NCBI RefSeq assembly: GCF_018863415.1
Contig: NZ_JAHKSN010000001.1
Span: forward strand, 248,001-312,000
Origin: Deinococcus aestuarii
Lineage (GTDB): Bacteria; Deinococcota; Deinococci; Deinococcales; Deinococcaceae
Direction of reading: 5' to 3'
Length of the DNA stretch: 64,000 bases
Shown: in pieces, positions 1 through 12,321 of the stretch
Layout of the letters: each line of letters starts with the position of its first letter
How positions within the stretch are numbered: the stretch's first letter is position 1
Notes under the pieces: model-generated
Database searches by the model: none
Told to the model about the DNA's origin: nothing
The model's input: only the letters and a program-made list of their open reading frames with translations
Translations under genes and position numbers: made by a program

Positions 1-13
1 TAGGGAACCAATG

Positions 14-54
14 GAAGAGGGGCCAGCCTTCCAGGTCGGAGCTGGCCCCTCTTC
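14..54 (-). terminator. Hairpin after trpA
   Basis: Perfect 14-bp inverted repeat (14-27 against 41-54, loop 13 nt) just downstream of the leftward trpA stop. There is no long T tract, only TCTTC on the minus-strand side, so it may be a weak terminator or an mRNA-stabilising hairpin. Confidence 0.6.
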
Positions 55-67
55 CCGCGTCGAACGG

Positions 68-868
68 CTACCGGCGGCACCCCTCGGCGATGCTCGCGGC
101 GAGGGCCCCCACGTCCTGCCCCTCGCGCACGGCGTTGACAAAGGCGCTGCCGACGACCACCCCGTCCGCCACCCCGGCGACCTGATGGGCCGTCTGGGCG
201 TCCTTCACCCCGAAGCCCACGGCGACGGGCACCCGGGCGTATTCACGCGCGAGGGCGAGCATGGCGGGCACCTCGCCGAGCGCCGTCCCCTCCCGCGCCC
301 CGGTCACCCCCGTTACCGAGACGGCGTACAGGAAGCCGGTGCAGGCGTCCGCCACCAGCTTGATGCGCTCCGGCGTGCTCGTCGGCGCGATCAGGAACGT
401 CACCGCCAGCCCGTGCTCGGCGGCGAGGTCCGCGATTTCGAGGTCCTGGTCGGGCGGCAGGTCGGGGAGAATCAGGCCGTCCACCCCCGCGTCCTGCGAG
501 AGCCGCATGAACTCGCGGGGCCCGACGGCGTAGATGGGATTGACGTACGTCATGATCACGATGGGCGTGTCGTGACGGGCCCGCAGCTCCTTCACGAGCG
601 CCAGGGTGCGCCGCGTGCTCGTGCCGCCCGCCAGCGCCTGCTCGGACGCCCGCTGGATGGTGGGACCGTCGCCGAGGGGATCGGAGTAGGGGATGCCGAC
701 TTCGAGCAGGTCCGCGTGAGCGAGCAGGGCGTCGGCGACCCCGGGGAACGCTGACGCGCTCGGGTAACCCGCCGTCATGAAGGGCATGAAGGCGGCGCGA
801 CCCTCTGCCTTCACCCGCTCGAAGGCGGCGTGAATCCGCTCGGCGCCCCTCGTCAGCGTCGCGGTCAT
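68..868 (-). CDS. trpA: Tryptophan synthase alpha subunit
   Basis: This 266-residue protein cleaves indole-3-glycerol phosphate to indole and glyceraldehyde-3-phosphate in the last step of tryptophan synthesis, working in the alpha2-beta2 complex with TrpB. The length matches the family. The segment [19 protein letters not shown] carries the two catalytic acids, Glu56 and Asp67 (equivalent to Glu49 and Asp60 in enterobacteria). The phosphate-binding glycine loops GFGVKDAQ and GVVVGSAFV are also present. Its ATG overlaps the trpB stop codon as ATGA, so translation is probably coupled. No other trp genes lie in the window, so trpBA forms a separate two-gene unit. Confidence 0.98.
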   Translation of the reverse strand: MTATLTRGAERIHAAFERVKAEGRAAFMPFMTAGYPSASAFPGVADALLAHADLLEVGIPYSDPLGDGPTIQRASEQALAGGTSTRRTLALVKELRARHDTPIVIMTYVNPIYAVGPREFMRLSQDAGVDGLILPDLPPDQDLEIADLAAEHGLAVTFLIAPTSTPERIKLVADACTGFLYAVSVTGVTGAREGTALGEVPAMLALAREYARVPVAVGFGVKDAQTAHQVAGVADGVVVGSAFVNAVREGQDVGALAASIAEGCRR

Positions 869-2142
869 GCCAGAACCTCCCGGGTGACCTGCTCCACTTC
901 CTTGTCCAGCAGGCCCTGGTCCCGCTCCATCTCCAGCAACCGCATGACCTCCGCCACGTCCTTGTCGCCGCGGCCGGAGAGGTTGACCACGATCACGCCG
1001 TCCGGCCCGAGTTCCTGCGCCAGCCTCACCGCGTGGTAGATGGCGTGGGCGCTCTCCAGGGCGGGGATGATGCCCTCCAGCCGGGTGAGGAGTTGCAGGG
1101 CTTCCAGAGCCTGCGCGTCGGTGACGGGCACGTACTCGGCCACGCCCGTCTCGGCGTAGTGGCAGTGCTCGGGGCCGATGCCGGGGTAGTCCAGGCCCGC
1201 GCTGATGGAGTGCGGCGGGACGATCTGTCCCTCGTCGTCGTTCAGCAGATACATCATCGAGCCGTGGAGGACGCCGATGCGCCCGCCCGCCATGCTCGCC
1301 GCGTGCCTGCCGCTCTCCACGCCCTCCCCGGCGGCCTCGGTGCCGATCAATCGGGGCCGCTCCTCTGCAGGCAGGTAGGCGTACGGCGCGAAGATGCCGA
1401 TGGCGTTCGAGCCGCCGCCCACGCAGGCCACGATGGCGTCGGGAGCGGAGCGGCCCTCCACCGCCTGAAGCTGGACCTTGACCTCCTCGCCGATCACGGC
1501 CTGGAAGTCGCGGACCATCGCCGGGTAGGGGTGTGGGCCGACCACGCTGCCCAGGATGTAGAAGGTCTCCCGCACGTTCGTCACCCAGTCGCGGATCGCC
1601 TCGTTGGTCGCGTCCTTGAGGGTGCTCGTGCCGGAGGTGACCTCGCGGACCTCGGCGCCGAGCAGCCGCATCCGGAAGACGTTGAGGGCCTGACGGCGGA
1701 TGTCCTCGGCGCCCATGTAGACCACGCAGTCCAGGCCCAGCAGGGCGGCGGCGGTGGCGGAGGCGACCCCGTGCTGCCCGGCCCCCGTCTCGGCGATCAC
1801 CCGGCGCTTGCCCATCCGCACGGCGAGGAGGGCCTGCGCGAGGCAGTTGTTGATCTTGTGGGCGCCCGTGTAGTTGAAATCCTCGCGCTTGAGGTAAATC
1901 CTCGCCCCGCCCGCATGGTCCGTCAGGCGCTGGGCGAGGTACAGGGGACTGGGGCGGCCCACGAACTCCCTGAACAGGCGGTCGAGTTCACCGAGGAAGG
2001 CGGGATCTGCTTTGGCGGCCCGGTAGGCGGCTTCGAGTTCGTCGAGCGCGGGGATCAGCGTCTCGGGGACGTAGCGCCCGCCGAAGCGTCCGTAGCGCCC
2101 GCGCCCGTCCGGCTGCGGGTAGCTGGGGAGAGTGAGGGACAT
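865..2142 (-). CDS. trpB: Tryptophan synthase beta subunit
   Basis: PLP enzyme of 425 residues that condenses indole with L-serine to give L-tryptophan. The PLP lysine is Lys96 in the motif HKINNCL, the phosphate-binding loop reads [10 protein letters not shown], and the [10 protein letters not shown] and [11 protein letters not shown] blocks are typical of canonical TrpB1. The start at 2142 is supported by a -10-like TATCCT (2150-2155 on the minus strand) 7 nt before ATG with no Shine-Dalgarno sequence, which suggests a leaderless message. It is the first gene of the trpBA pair. A palindrome at 2183-2207 lies just upstream and may be its operator. Confidence 0.98.
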   Translation of the reverse strand: MSLTLPSYPQPDGRGRYGRFGGRYVPETLIPALDELEAAYRAAKADPAFLGELDRLFREFVGRPSPLYLAQRLTDHAGGARIYLKREDFNYTGAHKINNCLAQALLAVRMGKRRVIAETGAGQHGVASATAAALLGLDCVVYMGAEDIRRQALNVFRMRLLGAEVREVTSGTSTLKDATNEAIRDWVTNVRETFYILGSVVGPHPYPAMVRDFQAVIGEEVKVQLQAVEGRSAPDAIVACVGGGSNAIGIFAPYAYLPAEERPRLIGTEAAGEGVESGRHAASMAGGRIGVLHGSMMYLLNDDEGQIVPPHSISAGLDYPGIGPEHCHYAETGVAEYVPVTDAQALEALQLLTRLEGIIPALESAHAIYHAVRLAQELGPDGVIVVNLSGRGDKDVAEVMRLLEMERDQGLLDKEVEQVTREVLA

Positions 2143-2182
2143 GATCCTCAGGATAGAATTCCGGGCCTAACGGGCGTTTGGG

Positions 2183-2207
2183 AAACTTAGACAAGTCATC
2201 TAAGTTT
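2183..2207. promoter_or_regulatory. Dyad upstream of trpBA
   Basis: Perfect inverted repeat with 9-bp arms AAACTTAGA and TCTAAGTTT around a 7-nt spacer. It is AT-rich in a GC-rich setting and lies about 30 bp upstream of the trpB -10 element, overlapping the last codon and stop of gluQRS. It could be a repressor operator for trpBA or, less likely, a hairpin ending gluQRS transcription; the T-run after it is short. Confidence 0.55.
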
Positions 2208-3105
2208 GTGGGGGAAGAGGGAATTGAGCGGGGGGTAATTGCGCGCGCCAGAACGGCAATAACTCTGTCGCTCCTACAGTGTCCGGCACCTCCCACCCGA
2301 GCGAGCGGGCGAGGGTCGCCAGCACCCGCCCGGGCTCCTCTCCCCCCTCGCGCAGGGCCATCAGCGGTGGTGCTCCCCCCCGCTTGGCGAGGCGTTCGCC
2401 CCGAAAGTCAGTCAGGAGGGGAACGTGGAGGGAACGCGGGCTGGGATAGCCCAAAGCTTTTTGCAGGGCCACCTGCCGGGGCGTGGCGGGCCACAGGTCG
2501 GCGCCGCGCACCACGTCCGTCACGCCCATCAACCCGTCGTCCACCACGACCGCGAGGTGGTAGGCGTAGGCCCCGTCGTTGCGGCGGAGCACGAAGTCGC
2601 CGACCTCGGTGGGGAGGTGCTGGCAGAGAGTCTCCCGGGTCAGGGCGTCGTGGGCATACACGGTCTCGTCCGGCACCCGCCAGCGCAAGGCGGCGGGCCG
2701 CTCTGGATTCACGCGGCCCGCCCGGCACGTCCCCGGATAGACAGGCTCCTCGCCGTGCGGGGCACCCGCGCTCGCTTGAATGGTCGCCAGCACCTCGCGC
2801 CGGGTGCAGGTGCAGGGGTAGGTGTCGAGGTGCGTCACCGCCTCCGCGTACACGTCCAGTCGCTCGGACTGCGTGTACTCCGCGTCCCAGTCCAGCCCCA
2901 GCCACTCCAGGTCACGGCGGGTGGTGTCGAAGGCCCAGGGTCTCACCCGCCCGGTGTCCAGGTCCTCGAAGCGCAGGAGGTGGCGGCCCCCCAGGGCGCG
3001 GGAGTGCAGCCAGGCGAGGAGGGCCGTGCGCGCGTTCCCGAGGTGCATCGCGCCCGTCGGGCTGGGGGCGAAGCGGCCCACGACGGGCGGGGAGGAGGCG
3101 GTCAT
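2200..3105 (-). CDS. gluQRS: Glutamyl-Q tRNA(Asp) synthetase
   Basis: Truncated class I aminoacyl-tRNA synthetase relative, 301 residues. The family attaches glutamate to the queuosine at position 34 of tRNA-Asp. The HIGH-like signature is in RFAPSPTGAMHLGN near residues 11-24, the KMSKS-like loop is RLAKRGG, and the zinc-type cysteines YPCTCTRRE and YPGTCRAG sit between them. There is no anticodon-binding domain, which separates it from GltX. A TACCCT box 7 nt upstream of the ATG suggests leaderless expression. It ends 58 nt before trpB and may be cotranscribed with trpBA. Confidence 0.93.
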   Translation of the reverse strand: MTASSPPVVGRFAPSPTGAMHLGNARTALLAWLHSRALGGRHLLRFEDLDTGRVRPWAFDTTRRDLEWLGLDWDAEYTQSERLDVYAEAVTHLDTYPCTCTRREVLATIQASAGAPHGEEPVYPGTCRAGRVNPERPAALRWRVPDETVYAHDALTRETLCQHLPTEVGDFVLRRNDGAYAYHLAVVVDDGLMGVTDVVRGADLWPATPRQVALQKALGYPSPRSLHVPLLTDFRGERLAKRGGAPPLMALREGGEEPGRVLATLARSLGWEVPDTVGATELLPFWRAQLPPAQFPLPPQT

Positions 3106-3134
3106 CGGCGTCAGGGTAACGCGGTCCCGGCATC

Positions 3135-3386
3135 ATGTCCCCCATGACCGTTCCCCTCTCCGGCCCTGACCGCCTGACCCTCCTGCTCGGGTCCGAGACG
3201 TACTGGACGGCGCGGGCCATGCGCGAGCAGGGCAGCCGCTTCTACCGGGCACTCGGGGAGGCGCTGGAGGCCGCCGACCTGGGCAACCGCCGCTTGATCT
3301 ACGCGGCGTGGACGGACGCGATCTGGGACTTCTACGAGCGCGGCCTGCGGCTGGAGGCGGAGGAGGGCGGCTCGGGCGAGGGTTGA
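3135..3386 (+). CDS. Small conserved-type hypothetical protein
   Basis: Encodes 83 residues, or 80 if translation starts at the second ATG (3144). I do not recognise a family. The sequence is largely helical, with an amphipathic pattern and the segment YAAWTDAIWDFYERGLRLE near the end, and has no signal peptide or membrane segment. It is divergent from gluQRS across a 29-nt gap. Start choice is uncertain: a CATCAT box stands 7 nt before the second ATG, the usual leaderless geometry here, so 3144 may be the true start. Codon use matches the neighbours. Confidence 0.6.
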   Translation: MSPMTVPLSGPDRLTLLLGSETYWTARAMREQGSRFYRALGEALEAADLGNRRLIYAAWTDAIWDFYERGLRLEAEEGGSGEG

Positions 3387-3589
3387 CCGATCAGCGCGTA
3401 AAAGGCTTCTCGCGCCACCGTCCGCAGCGTTCCGATGGGGCCGACCGGGACTTCCCCAGCGTCCAGCCGCTCCCGTTTCCGGGCATGGCGTCGGCGCTCA
3501 GACTCCGAAGGACCCGGCACCGGCTGGCCGATCAGCGCCAGCACCAGTTGCGCCAGCAGCGTCTGGAGGGCTCGCAAGGCCTCTTTCAC
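3332..3589 (-). CDS. Possible small protein, duplicated ALIGQP motif
   Basis: Candidate 85-residue frame on the minus strand, overlapping the end of the 3135-3386 gene in antisense by 55 nt. It reads VKEALRALQTLLAQ at its N-terminus and contains the hexapeptide ALIGQP twice, about 50 residues apart, which hints at a short duplicated unit. A TATCCC box stands 5 nt before the GTG at 3589. No family is recognised and it could be a chance frame in GC-rich DNA. If it is not coding, 3387-3641 is simply an intergenic stretch. Confidence 0.3.
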   Translation of the reverse strand: MKEALRALQTLLAQLVLALIGQPVPGPSESERRRHARKRERLDAGEVPVGPIGTLRTVAREAFYALIGQPSPEPPSSASSRRPRS

Positions 3590-3641
3590 CCTAAGGGATA
3601 CGCCAACCGGCGGGCGGACGTTCCCGGCGTACACTGCCCGG

Positions 3642-4475
3642 ATGAGCTTTGCACAGCCCCCCACCCTCCTCGCCGTGTTCGCCCACCCCGACGACGAGGC
3701 CTTCAGCGTCGGCGGCACCCTCACCCACTACGCGCGGCGGGGCGTGCGGGTGGTCCTCGCCTGCGCCACCCGCGGCGAGGCCGGGAAGATCACCGTGCCG
3801 GGCATGACCGTGGACGACCTCGGCCAGCAGCGCGAGGGGGAGTTGCGCGAGGCGTGCCGGGCCCTCGAAATCCCGGAGCCCGTCTTCCTCGACTTCCACG
3901 ACTCGGGCCGCTACGAGCGCACCCGCCATGACGACCCCCTCGCGCTGATGAACGTGAGCCCCCTCGACGTGGAGGTCAAACTCCGCGCGCTGATCGGGGA
4001 CGTGCGGCCTCAGGTCATGGTGACCTTCGATCCCCACGGGGGCTACGGGCACATCGACCACCTCCAGATTCACCGGGCGGCGGTGGGCGCCTTTTTCAGC
4101 ACCGGGCACGTGCCGGGCGGGGGGCCACGGCGCCTGTACTTCACGGCGTTCACGCACGAGGCGGCGCAGGGCATCGCCCGCATGGGGCAGGACCTCGACC
4201 CCCTGGTCTACGGGGTCAGCGAGGACACCATCGCCGTGCGGATGAACGTCACCGCCTACGCCGAGAACAAGAAATCCGCCCTCGCCGCCCACGGCACCCA
4301 GACGGGCGAGACGAGCCTGCTGGGCCGCATGAGCCCCGAGGAACGTCAGGCGATGGAAACGCGCCTGCTGGGCACCGAGAGCTTCGCCATCGGCGGGACG
4401 CGCACGCCCGTCCCCACCCTGCCCCTCCGGGGGCTGTTCGACGGGCTGCCCGGCTTCGAGGCGCTGGACGACTGA
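3642..4475 (+). CDS. PIG-L (LmbE-like) family deacetylase
   Basis: Zinc-dependent N-acetylglucosaminyl deacetylase family protein, 277 residues. The metal motif AHPDDE lies near residues 13-18 and the second motif HIDHLQIH follows GGYG, as in LmbE, BshB and MshB enzymes. The start at 3642 is preferred over an upstream in-frame ATG because TACACT lies 6 nt before it and the family homology begins at TLLAVFAHPDDE. It could be the GlcNAc-malate deacetylase of bacillithiol synthesis, since Deinococcus makes bacillithiol, but it is longer than typical BshB and no bsh gene is nearby, so the substrate remains open. Confidence 0.88.
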   Translation: MSFAQPPTLLAVFAHPDDEAFSVGGTLTHYARRGVRVVLACATRGEAGKITVPGMTVDDLGQQREGELREACRALEIPEPVFLDFHDSGRYERTRHDDPLALMNVSPLDVEVKLRALIGDVRPQVMVTFDPHGGYGHIDHLQIHRAAVGAFFSTGHVPGGGPRRLYFTAFTHEAAQGIARMGQDLDPLVYGVSEDTIAVRMNVTAYAENKKSALAAHGTQTGETSLLGRMSPEERQAMETRLLGTESFAIGGTRTPVPTLPLRGLFDGLPGFEALDD

Positions 4476-4500
4476 GGGGCGCGGGACAGGGCCCGCGTTC

Positions 4501-4806
4501 CTACCCCTGCCCCAGCAACCTCCTGACCGCGAAGCGCACCCGGCCCAGGTTCGCCACGTCGTCGAAGGCGGTGAGCAGGATCTGGTCGCCGTGTGGGGTG
4601 AGCAGCAGGGGGCCTCCGTCCACGTCGAGAAGGAGGTCTTGCCACTGCCCCTGGCCGAGGGCCGCCTGAAGGCTGCCGATGACCGCACGCCCTGGCCCCA
4701 CGACACCGAGGTCCGCTCCCTCTCCCACGGCGGTCACGACGGCGCCGCGCGCGTCCACCAAGGCGGCGTGCCTGACCCCACGCACGTCGAGCAGCGGCGC
4801 GATCAC
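4501..4806 (-). CDS. Roadblock/LC7-like protein (third of three)
   Basis: Protein of 101 residues with the alternating pattern of the roadblock fold: an N-terminal helix, then VRHAALVDARGAVVTAVGEG, a central helix and the strand pair DLLLDVDGGPLLLTPHGDQILL. Roadblock proteins usually dimerise and act as partners or regulators of small Ras-like GTPases such as MglA. It is the last member of a three-gene unit; its ATG overlaps the stop of the 4803-5144 gene by 4 nt. No GTPase gene is adjacent. The family call rests on overall pattern, not on a diagnostic motif. Confidence 0.6.
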   Translation of the reverse strand: MIAPLLDVRGVRHAALVDARGAVVTAVGEGADLGVVGPGRAVIGSLQAALGQGQWQDLLLDVDGGPLLLTPHGDQILLTAFDDVANLGRVRFAVRRLLGQG

Positions 4807-5144
4807 GCGTGCTCCAGCGCGGGCAGGTCGCTGAGTTCCGAGGCGAGGCGGGCGAGGAACTGCTGCGCGCTCCGCGTGTCGGTGCCCCGTTGCAAGGCGG
4901 CAGCCAGGACGAAGCTCTCCCCGGCCACCGCGACGACCTCGACCCGCTCCGCCGTAAAGGCCACCCGGGTGACCTGCCCCGCGCCCAGACGGCGGCCCAT
5001 CCGCTCCAGCCCAGTTCGCAGCGAGGTCAGCTCGGCGGCGAGCGCGTCTCCACCCGAGCCCAGGGTTTCGAGCGGCAGGCCGTCGGGACCCGCGAGGACG
5101 GCCCCCACCAGGCCGGGAACGGTGCGCAGAAGGTCAAGCCTCAC
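4803..5144 (-). CDS. Roadblock/LC7-like protein (second of three)
   Basis: Protein of 113 residues beginning with GTG at 5144, inside the stop of the upstream gene (GTGA overlap). The much longer open frame through 5519 is not used because it would run antisense-like through the first gene in another frame with Arg/Pro-rich shadow composition. The body LDLLRTVPGLVGAVLAGPDGLPLETLGSG is the classic first helix, strand and turn of roadblock/LC7 domains, followed by a helix with ELTSLRTGLERMG and strands around RVEVVAVAGESFVLAAAL. It probably forms heterodimers with one or both neighbours. Confidence 0.7.
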   Translation of the reverse strand: MRLDLLRTVPGLVGAVLAGPDGLPLETLGSGGDALAAELTSLRTGLERMGRRLGAGQVTRVAFTAERVEVVAVAGESFVLAAALQRGTDTRSAQQFLARLASELSDLPALEHA

Positions 5145-5491
5145 AGGTGGGCCTCCAATTGACGGGCGGCGGCGCGGCCATACAGCCGGGCCTGCCCGAG
5201 GTTGCTGCGCCCGTCGAGGGCGAGGAGCAGGAAGAAGTCGGCGGTGATGGGGTGCAGGAAGACGCTGACCCGCTCGCCGCGCAGGTACAGCTCGCGCGGG
5301 TTGCCGTCCCCCAGGGTCTCGCCGTAGGAGGCGTTCGCGGCGCGCAGGAGTCCGGCGTGTTCGGCCACGAGGAGGCCCAGGTCGGTGTCGGCGGCGGCGT
5401 GGCCCTCGACGAGCAGGCCGTCGAGTCCGCCGATGGCGGCGGCCCACGCGCCGTCCACGTCCGTCACGAGTTGCGTGAGGTGGGTGAGCAT
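5141..5491 (-). CDS. Roadblock/LC7-like protein (first of three)
   Basis: Protein of 116 residues. VDGAWAAAIGGLDGLLVEGH matches the roadblock opening helix and strand, and ERVSVFLHPITADFFLLLALD matches the later strand pair. It is the first gene of a leftward unit in which all three genes overlap by 4 nt, so they are almost certainly cotranscribed and translationally coupled. The upstream side faces gyrA across 359 nt. Possible roles, by family only, are in polarity or motility GTPase control or in a sensory complex; nothing here decides which. Confidence 0.7.
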   Translation of the reverse strand: MLTHLTQLVTDVDGAWAAAIGGLDGLLVEGHAAADTDLGLLVAEHAGLLRAANASYGETLGDGNPRELYLRGERVSVFLHPITADFFLLLALDGRSNLGQARLYGRAAARQLEAHL

Positions 5492-5734
5492 CGCCCGGTA
5501 TCGTAGGCGCCGCGTTCACGCAGAATTCTGACAGGCAGGCGCAGGCGACTCACCACCCTGAAACGGCCCTGAGAGGCGCGCGCCCTGATCGCCAAGCCCT
5601 CTCCTGAAAGGCCGTGCAGGTCAGGCTCACGGCGGTTCTCGCTCACCCAACCCGACCCCCGTGGACACCCTTTGACCTCGTGTTTTCCCCATCCCGGTGC
5701 GGTAGAATAACGACTGGAAAAGAGGGGTGGGTCG

Positions 5735-5751
5735 TTATGCTCACAGCATAA
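5735..5751. promoter_or_regulatory. RDRM operator upstream of gyrA
   Basis: TTATGCTCACAGCATAA, a 17-bp palindrome matching the Deinococcus radiation/desiccation response motif (consensus TTATGTCATTGACATAA) in both half sites. It lies about 100 bp upstream of gyrA, next to candidate -10 elements CATAAT (5747-5752, overlapping) and TAGACT (5757-5762). In studied species this site is bound by the repressor DdrO, which is cleaved by IrrE after DNA damage, and gyrA is a known member of the regulon. The rest of 5492-5850 shows no gene. Confidence 0.9.
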
Positions 5752-5850
5752 TGTGATAGACTCATTCCATTCCCGGCCCCCTGCCGGGTCCACCATTGCC
5801 CCCGCCGACGGGCCCTTTTTCTCCGTGCGGCGCGCACAGACTGGAGCCTC

Positions 5851-8280
<2,430 letters not shown>

Positions 8281-8302
8281 GCCTTCGGCGAAGAGATGCT
8301 CG

Positions 8303-8337
8303 ACGCGCCCGGCCCCGGTGGTCGGGCGCGTTTCCCT
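8303..8337 (+). terminator. gyrA terminator
   Basis: Inverted repeat ACGCGCCCG / CGGGCGCGT (9 bp) followed by TTTCCCTTCT, starting 23 nt after the gyrA stop codon. It is a strong rho-independent terminator shape. Confidence 0.75.
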
Positions 8338-8526
8338 TCTGGAGGCCCCGGTCCGCGTCCTCTCGCACACGATCTGCCAAGACATCGGAGCGGCCTTTCC
8401 AATGAAGCGGCAATGAGAGGGGCAGCCCCCTCGTCCCCCCTGTTTTTGTCGTCTCAGTCGGCCCCAGCGGGCGAAAGATACCCGGGCACGATGGTGAGCT
8501 AAACGCTGATTAAAGAAACAAAACTG

Positions 8527-8562
8527 TTTACAAAAACGTGATCAGAGGTTACACTGTGATCC
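8527..8562 (+). promoter_or_regulatory. Promoter of the CRP/FNR gene
   Basis: TTTACA (8527-8532), 17-nt spacer, TACACT (8550-8555): a near-consensus sigma-A promoter. The expected start of transcription falls on or next to the ATG at 8563, 7 nt after the -10. GTGATC occurs twice (8538 and 8556), flanking the -10, and could be half sites for autoregulation, but no full CRP palindrome is seen. Confidence 0.75.
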
Positions 8563-8619
8563 ATGCGGGGATGCACCCGCGCCCCCCTCTCCGATCTCAA
8601 CGCCCAGGAGGCGAGCCCC

Positions 8620-9234
<615 letters not shown>

Positions 9235-9252
9235 GAGCACACGCACCACAGA

Positions 9253-9279
9253 CCGCCCGGTTAACGCCGGGCGGTTTTT
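9253..9279 (+). terminator. Terminator after the CRP/FNR gene
   Basis: CCGCCCGG / CCGGGCGG 8-bp stem with a 6-nt loop and TTTTT directly after it; a textbook rho-independent terminator. Confidence 0.9.
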
Positions 9280-9367
9280 ACTTTCGTCCTCTGTGACCAG
9301 ACGTGTGACAACATTCGTCCAGATACCGCTCCTGTTTCCTTCAGACGCTCCCTTTACACTCCCCGGT

Positions 9368-10747
<1,380 letters not shown>

Positions 10748-10767
10748 AGGCAGAAGGTTGGAGCGAC

Positions 10768-10799
10768 GGGGCTGGGAGGCATCCCGGCCTCTGTCTTTT
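10768..10799 (+). terminator. Terminator after the FprA-type reductase
   Basis: GCTGGGA / TCCCGGC stem extended by three more pairs, loop GGCA, followed by TGTCTTTT. It separates the two ferredoxin-NADP reductase genes, so they are probably independent transcripts. Confidence 0.65.
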
Positions 10800-10848
10800 G
10801 CGGCGCCCGTCCAGTTCTCGTTTCCACCCTTCTGCGATACTTCCCGCC

Positions 10849-11883
10849 ATGCAGGCCGAGCCGTCCTCCACCTCCACCCCGCCCCGCACCGACGTTCTGG
10901 TCATCGGGGGTGGCCCGGCGGGACTCCACGCGGCCTTTTACGCGGGCTGGCGCGGCCTGAGCGTGCGGCTGGTGGAGGCGCGGGGCGAGCTGGGCGGGCA
11001 ACTGATGGCCCTCTATCCCGACAAGACCGTGTACGACGCGCCCGGCAGACCGCAGACGCGGGCGGCGGACCTCGTGCGGGCGCTCGAAGACCAGCTCGCC
11101 CCCCTGGGGGTGGATGTGCGGACGGGCGAGGTGGCGCACACGTTAGAGCCGGACGGGGCAGGTGGCTGGGTGGTCGGCACGGAGCGTGGACGGTACGAGG
11201 CGGGCGCCGTCCTCCTCGCGGCGGGATTGGGCGCCCTGTTGCCGCGTGAGGCGCGGGTGCCGGGGGTGGAGGCTCATCCGGACGTGCGGACGGACCTGCC
11301 CAAGCCCGCCGAATTCGCGGGCAAACGCGTCCTCGTGATCGGCGGGGTGCCCCAGGCGACGCGGGCCGCCCTCGGACTCGCGGACGCCGGGGCGGAAGTC
11401 ACCCTCACCCACCGCCGGGCGGGGTTCCGGGGCGAGCCGGGGGAGTTGGCGCGGCTGGAGGAGTTGCGCTCGGCTGGACGGGTGGAGGTGTTCGCACCCG
11501 CCGTCCTCCAACACCTCACACCGCAGGGCGCGGAGCTGACGGTCAGCGGCGAGACCATCCAGCGCGAGGCCGACACCATCCTCGTCCTGGGCGGCTACCT
11601 CCCTGACCTCTCTCCCCTTCAGGGCTGGCCCCTTGGGTGGGACGGCGAGTACGTCCCGGACGGCCCCGGTGGAGAGACCTCACTCCCCGGCGTGTACGTG
11701 GTCGGCGACCTCGCCCGCTCCGGCAAGGATTTCAAGCTGCTCTCGCTTGCCTTCGCGCAGGCGGCCATCGCTGCCAACCACGCCGCGCACCACGTCCGCC
11801 CGGACCTCAAGGTGAGGCCGGGGCACAGCAGCGAGCGGGGCGGGTATCCGGTGAGGAGCGAGGAGCGGGCCTCGTCTCGATGA
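10849..11883 (+). CDS. Ferredoxin-NADP reductase, thioredoxin-reductase-like (type 2)
   Basis: Flavoprotein of 344 residues related to thioredoxin reductase but lacking its CxxC active site, as in YumC-type ferredoxin-NADP reductases. The FAD site is VLVIGGGPAGLHAAFYAG, the family block GGQLMALYPDKTVYDAPG follows, the NADP site is VLVIGGVPQATRAALGLA, and the closing FAD block is VYVVGDLARSGKDFKLLSLA. The start at 10849 has GATACT 7 nt upstream, consistent with leaderless expression. The NADP loop GGVPQA is slightly unusual compared with the common GGGDSA. It probably supplies or draws electrons from a different ferredoxin pool than the FprA-type enzyme. Confidence 0.88.
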   Translation: MQAEPSSTSTPPRTDVLVIGGGPAGLHAAFYAGWRGLSVRLVEARGELGGQLMALYPDKTVYDAPGRPQTRAADLVRALEDQLAPLGVDVRTGEVAHTLEPDGAGGWVVGTERGRYEAGAVLLAAGLGALLPREARVPGVEAHPDVRTDLPKPAEFAGKRVLVIGGVPQATRAALGLADAGAEVTLTHRRAGFRGEPGELARLEELRSAGRVEVFAPAVLQHLTPQGAELTVSGETIQREADTILVLGGYLPDLSPLQGWPLGWDGEYVPDGPGGETSLPGVYVVGDLARSGKDFKLLSLAFAQAAIAANHAAHHVRPDLKVRPGHSSERGGYPVRSEERASSR

Positions 11884-11928
11884 CCCGCCGTGACCTGCCT
11901 GCATTGAAGTTGCCTCTACAGTAGGTTC

Positions 11929-12279
11929 ATGACTGCTACCCCCTCTTCCCTCGTGGTCTACGTTGATGTGGACGAGACACTTATCCGCAATTACGGCAAG
12001 ACGCGTATCCCTATTCCGGCGGTCATCAAGCACGTCCGCTCGCTCTTCGAGCAGGGCGCGGAGTTGTGCTGCTGGAGTTCCGGCGGGGCACAATACGCGC
12101 GACAGAGTGCAGTCGAGTGCGGACTGGAAGACTGCTTTGCTGCCTTCCTGCCGAAACCTCAAGTCTTGCTGGACGATCAGCCCATCTCGAACTGGAGACG
12201 ACTCGTGCAGATTCACCCCAATGGCTGCGACGACCAGTCGGTCCAGGACTACCGGGCGGCCCTTCCCGGCCCTCGGTAG
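11929..12279 (+). CDS. Small HAD-like phosphatase-fold protein
   Basis: Protein of 116 residues with HAD-superfamily motifs: motif I VYVDVDETLIRNYG, motif II CCWSSGGAQYA, a lysine in FLPKPQVL as a motif III candidate, and LLDDQPISN as motif IV. It has no cap domain, so any substrate would be reached openly. TACAGT lies 6 nt before the ATG. GC content is lower than in the neighbours, which may reflect a recent arrival. The substrate is not predictable. Confidence 0.7.
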   Translation: MTATPSSLVVYVDVDETLIRNYGKTRIPIPAVIKHVRSLFEQGAELCCWSSGGAQYARQSAVECGLEDCFAAFLPKPQVLLDDQPISNWRRLVQIHPNGCDDQSVQDYRAALPGPR

Positions 12280-12321
12280 CGTCCGGGCGGTCAGCCTCTC
12301 GACCCCGCTAGAATGCCGCTT

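Noticed and set aside
8536..8562. CRP-type binding site at the DdrI-like gene
   Set aside because: Half sites GTGATC are present but spacing does not give TGTGA-N6-TCACA; kept only as a remark.
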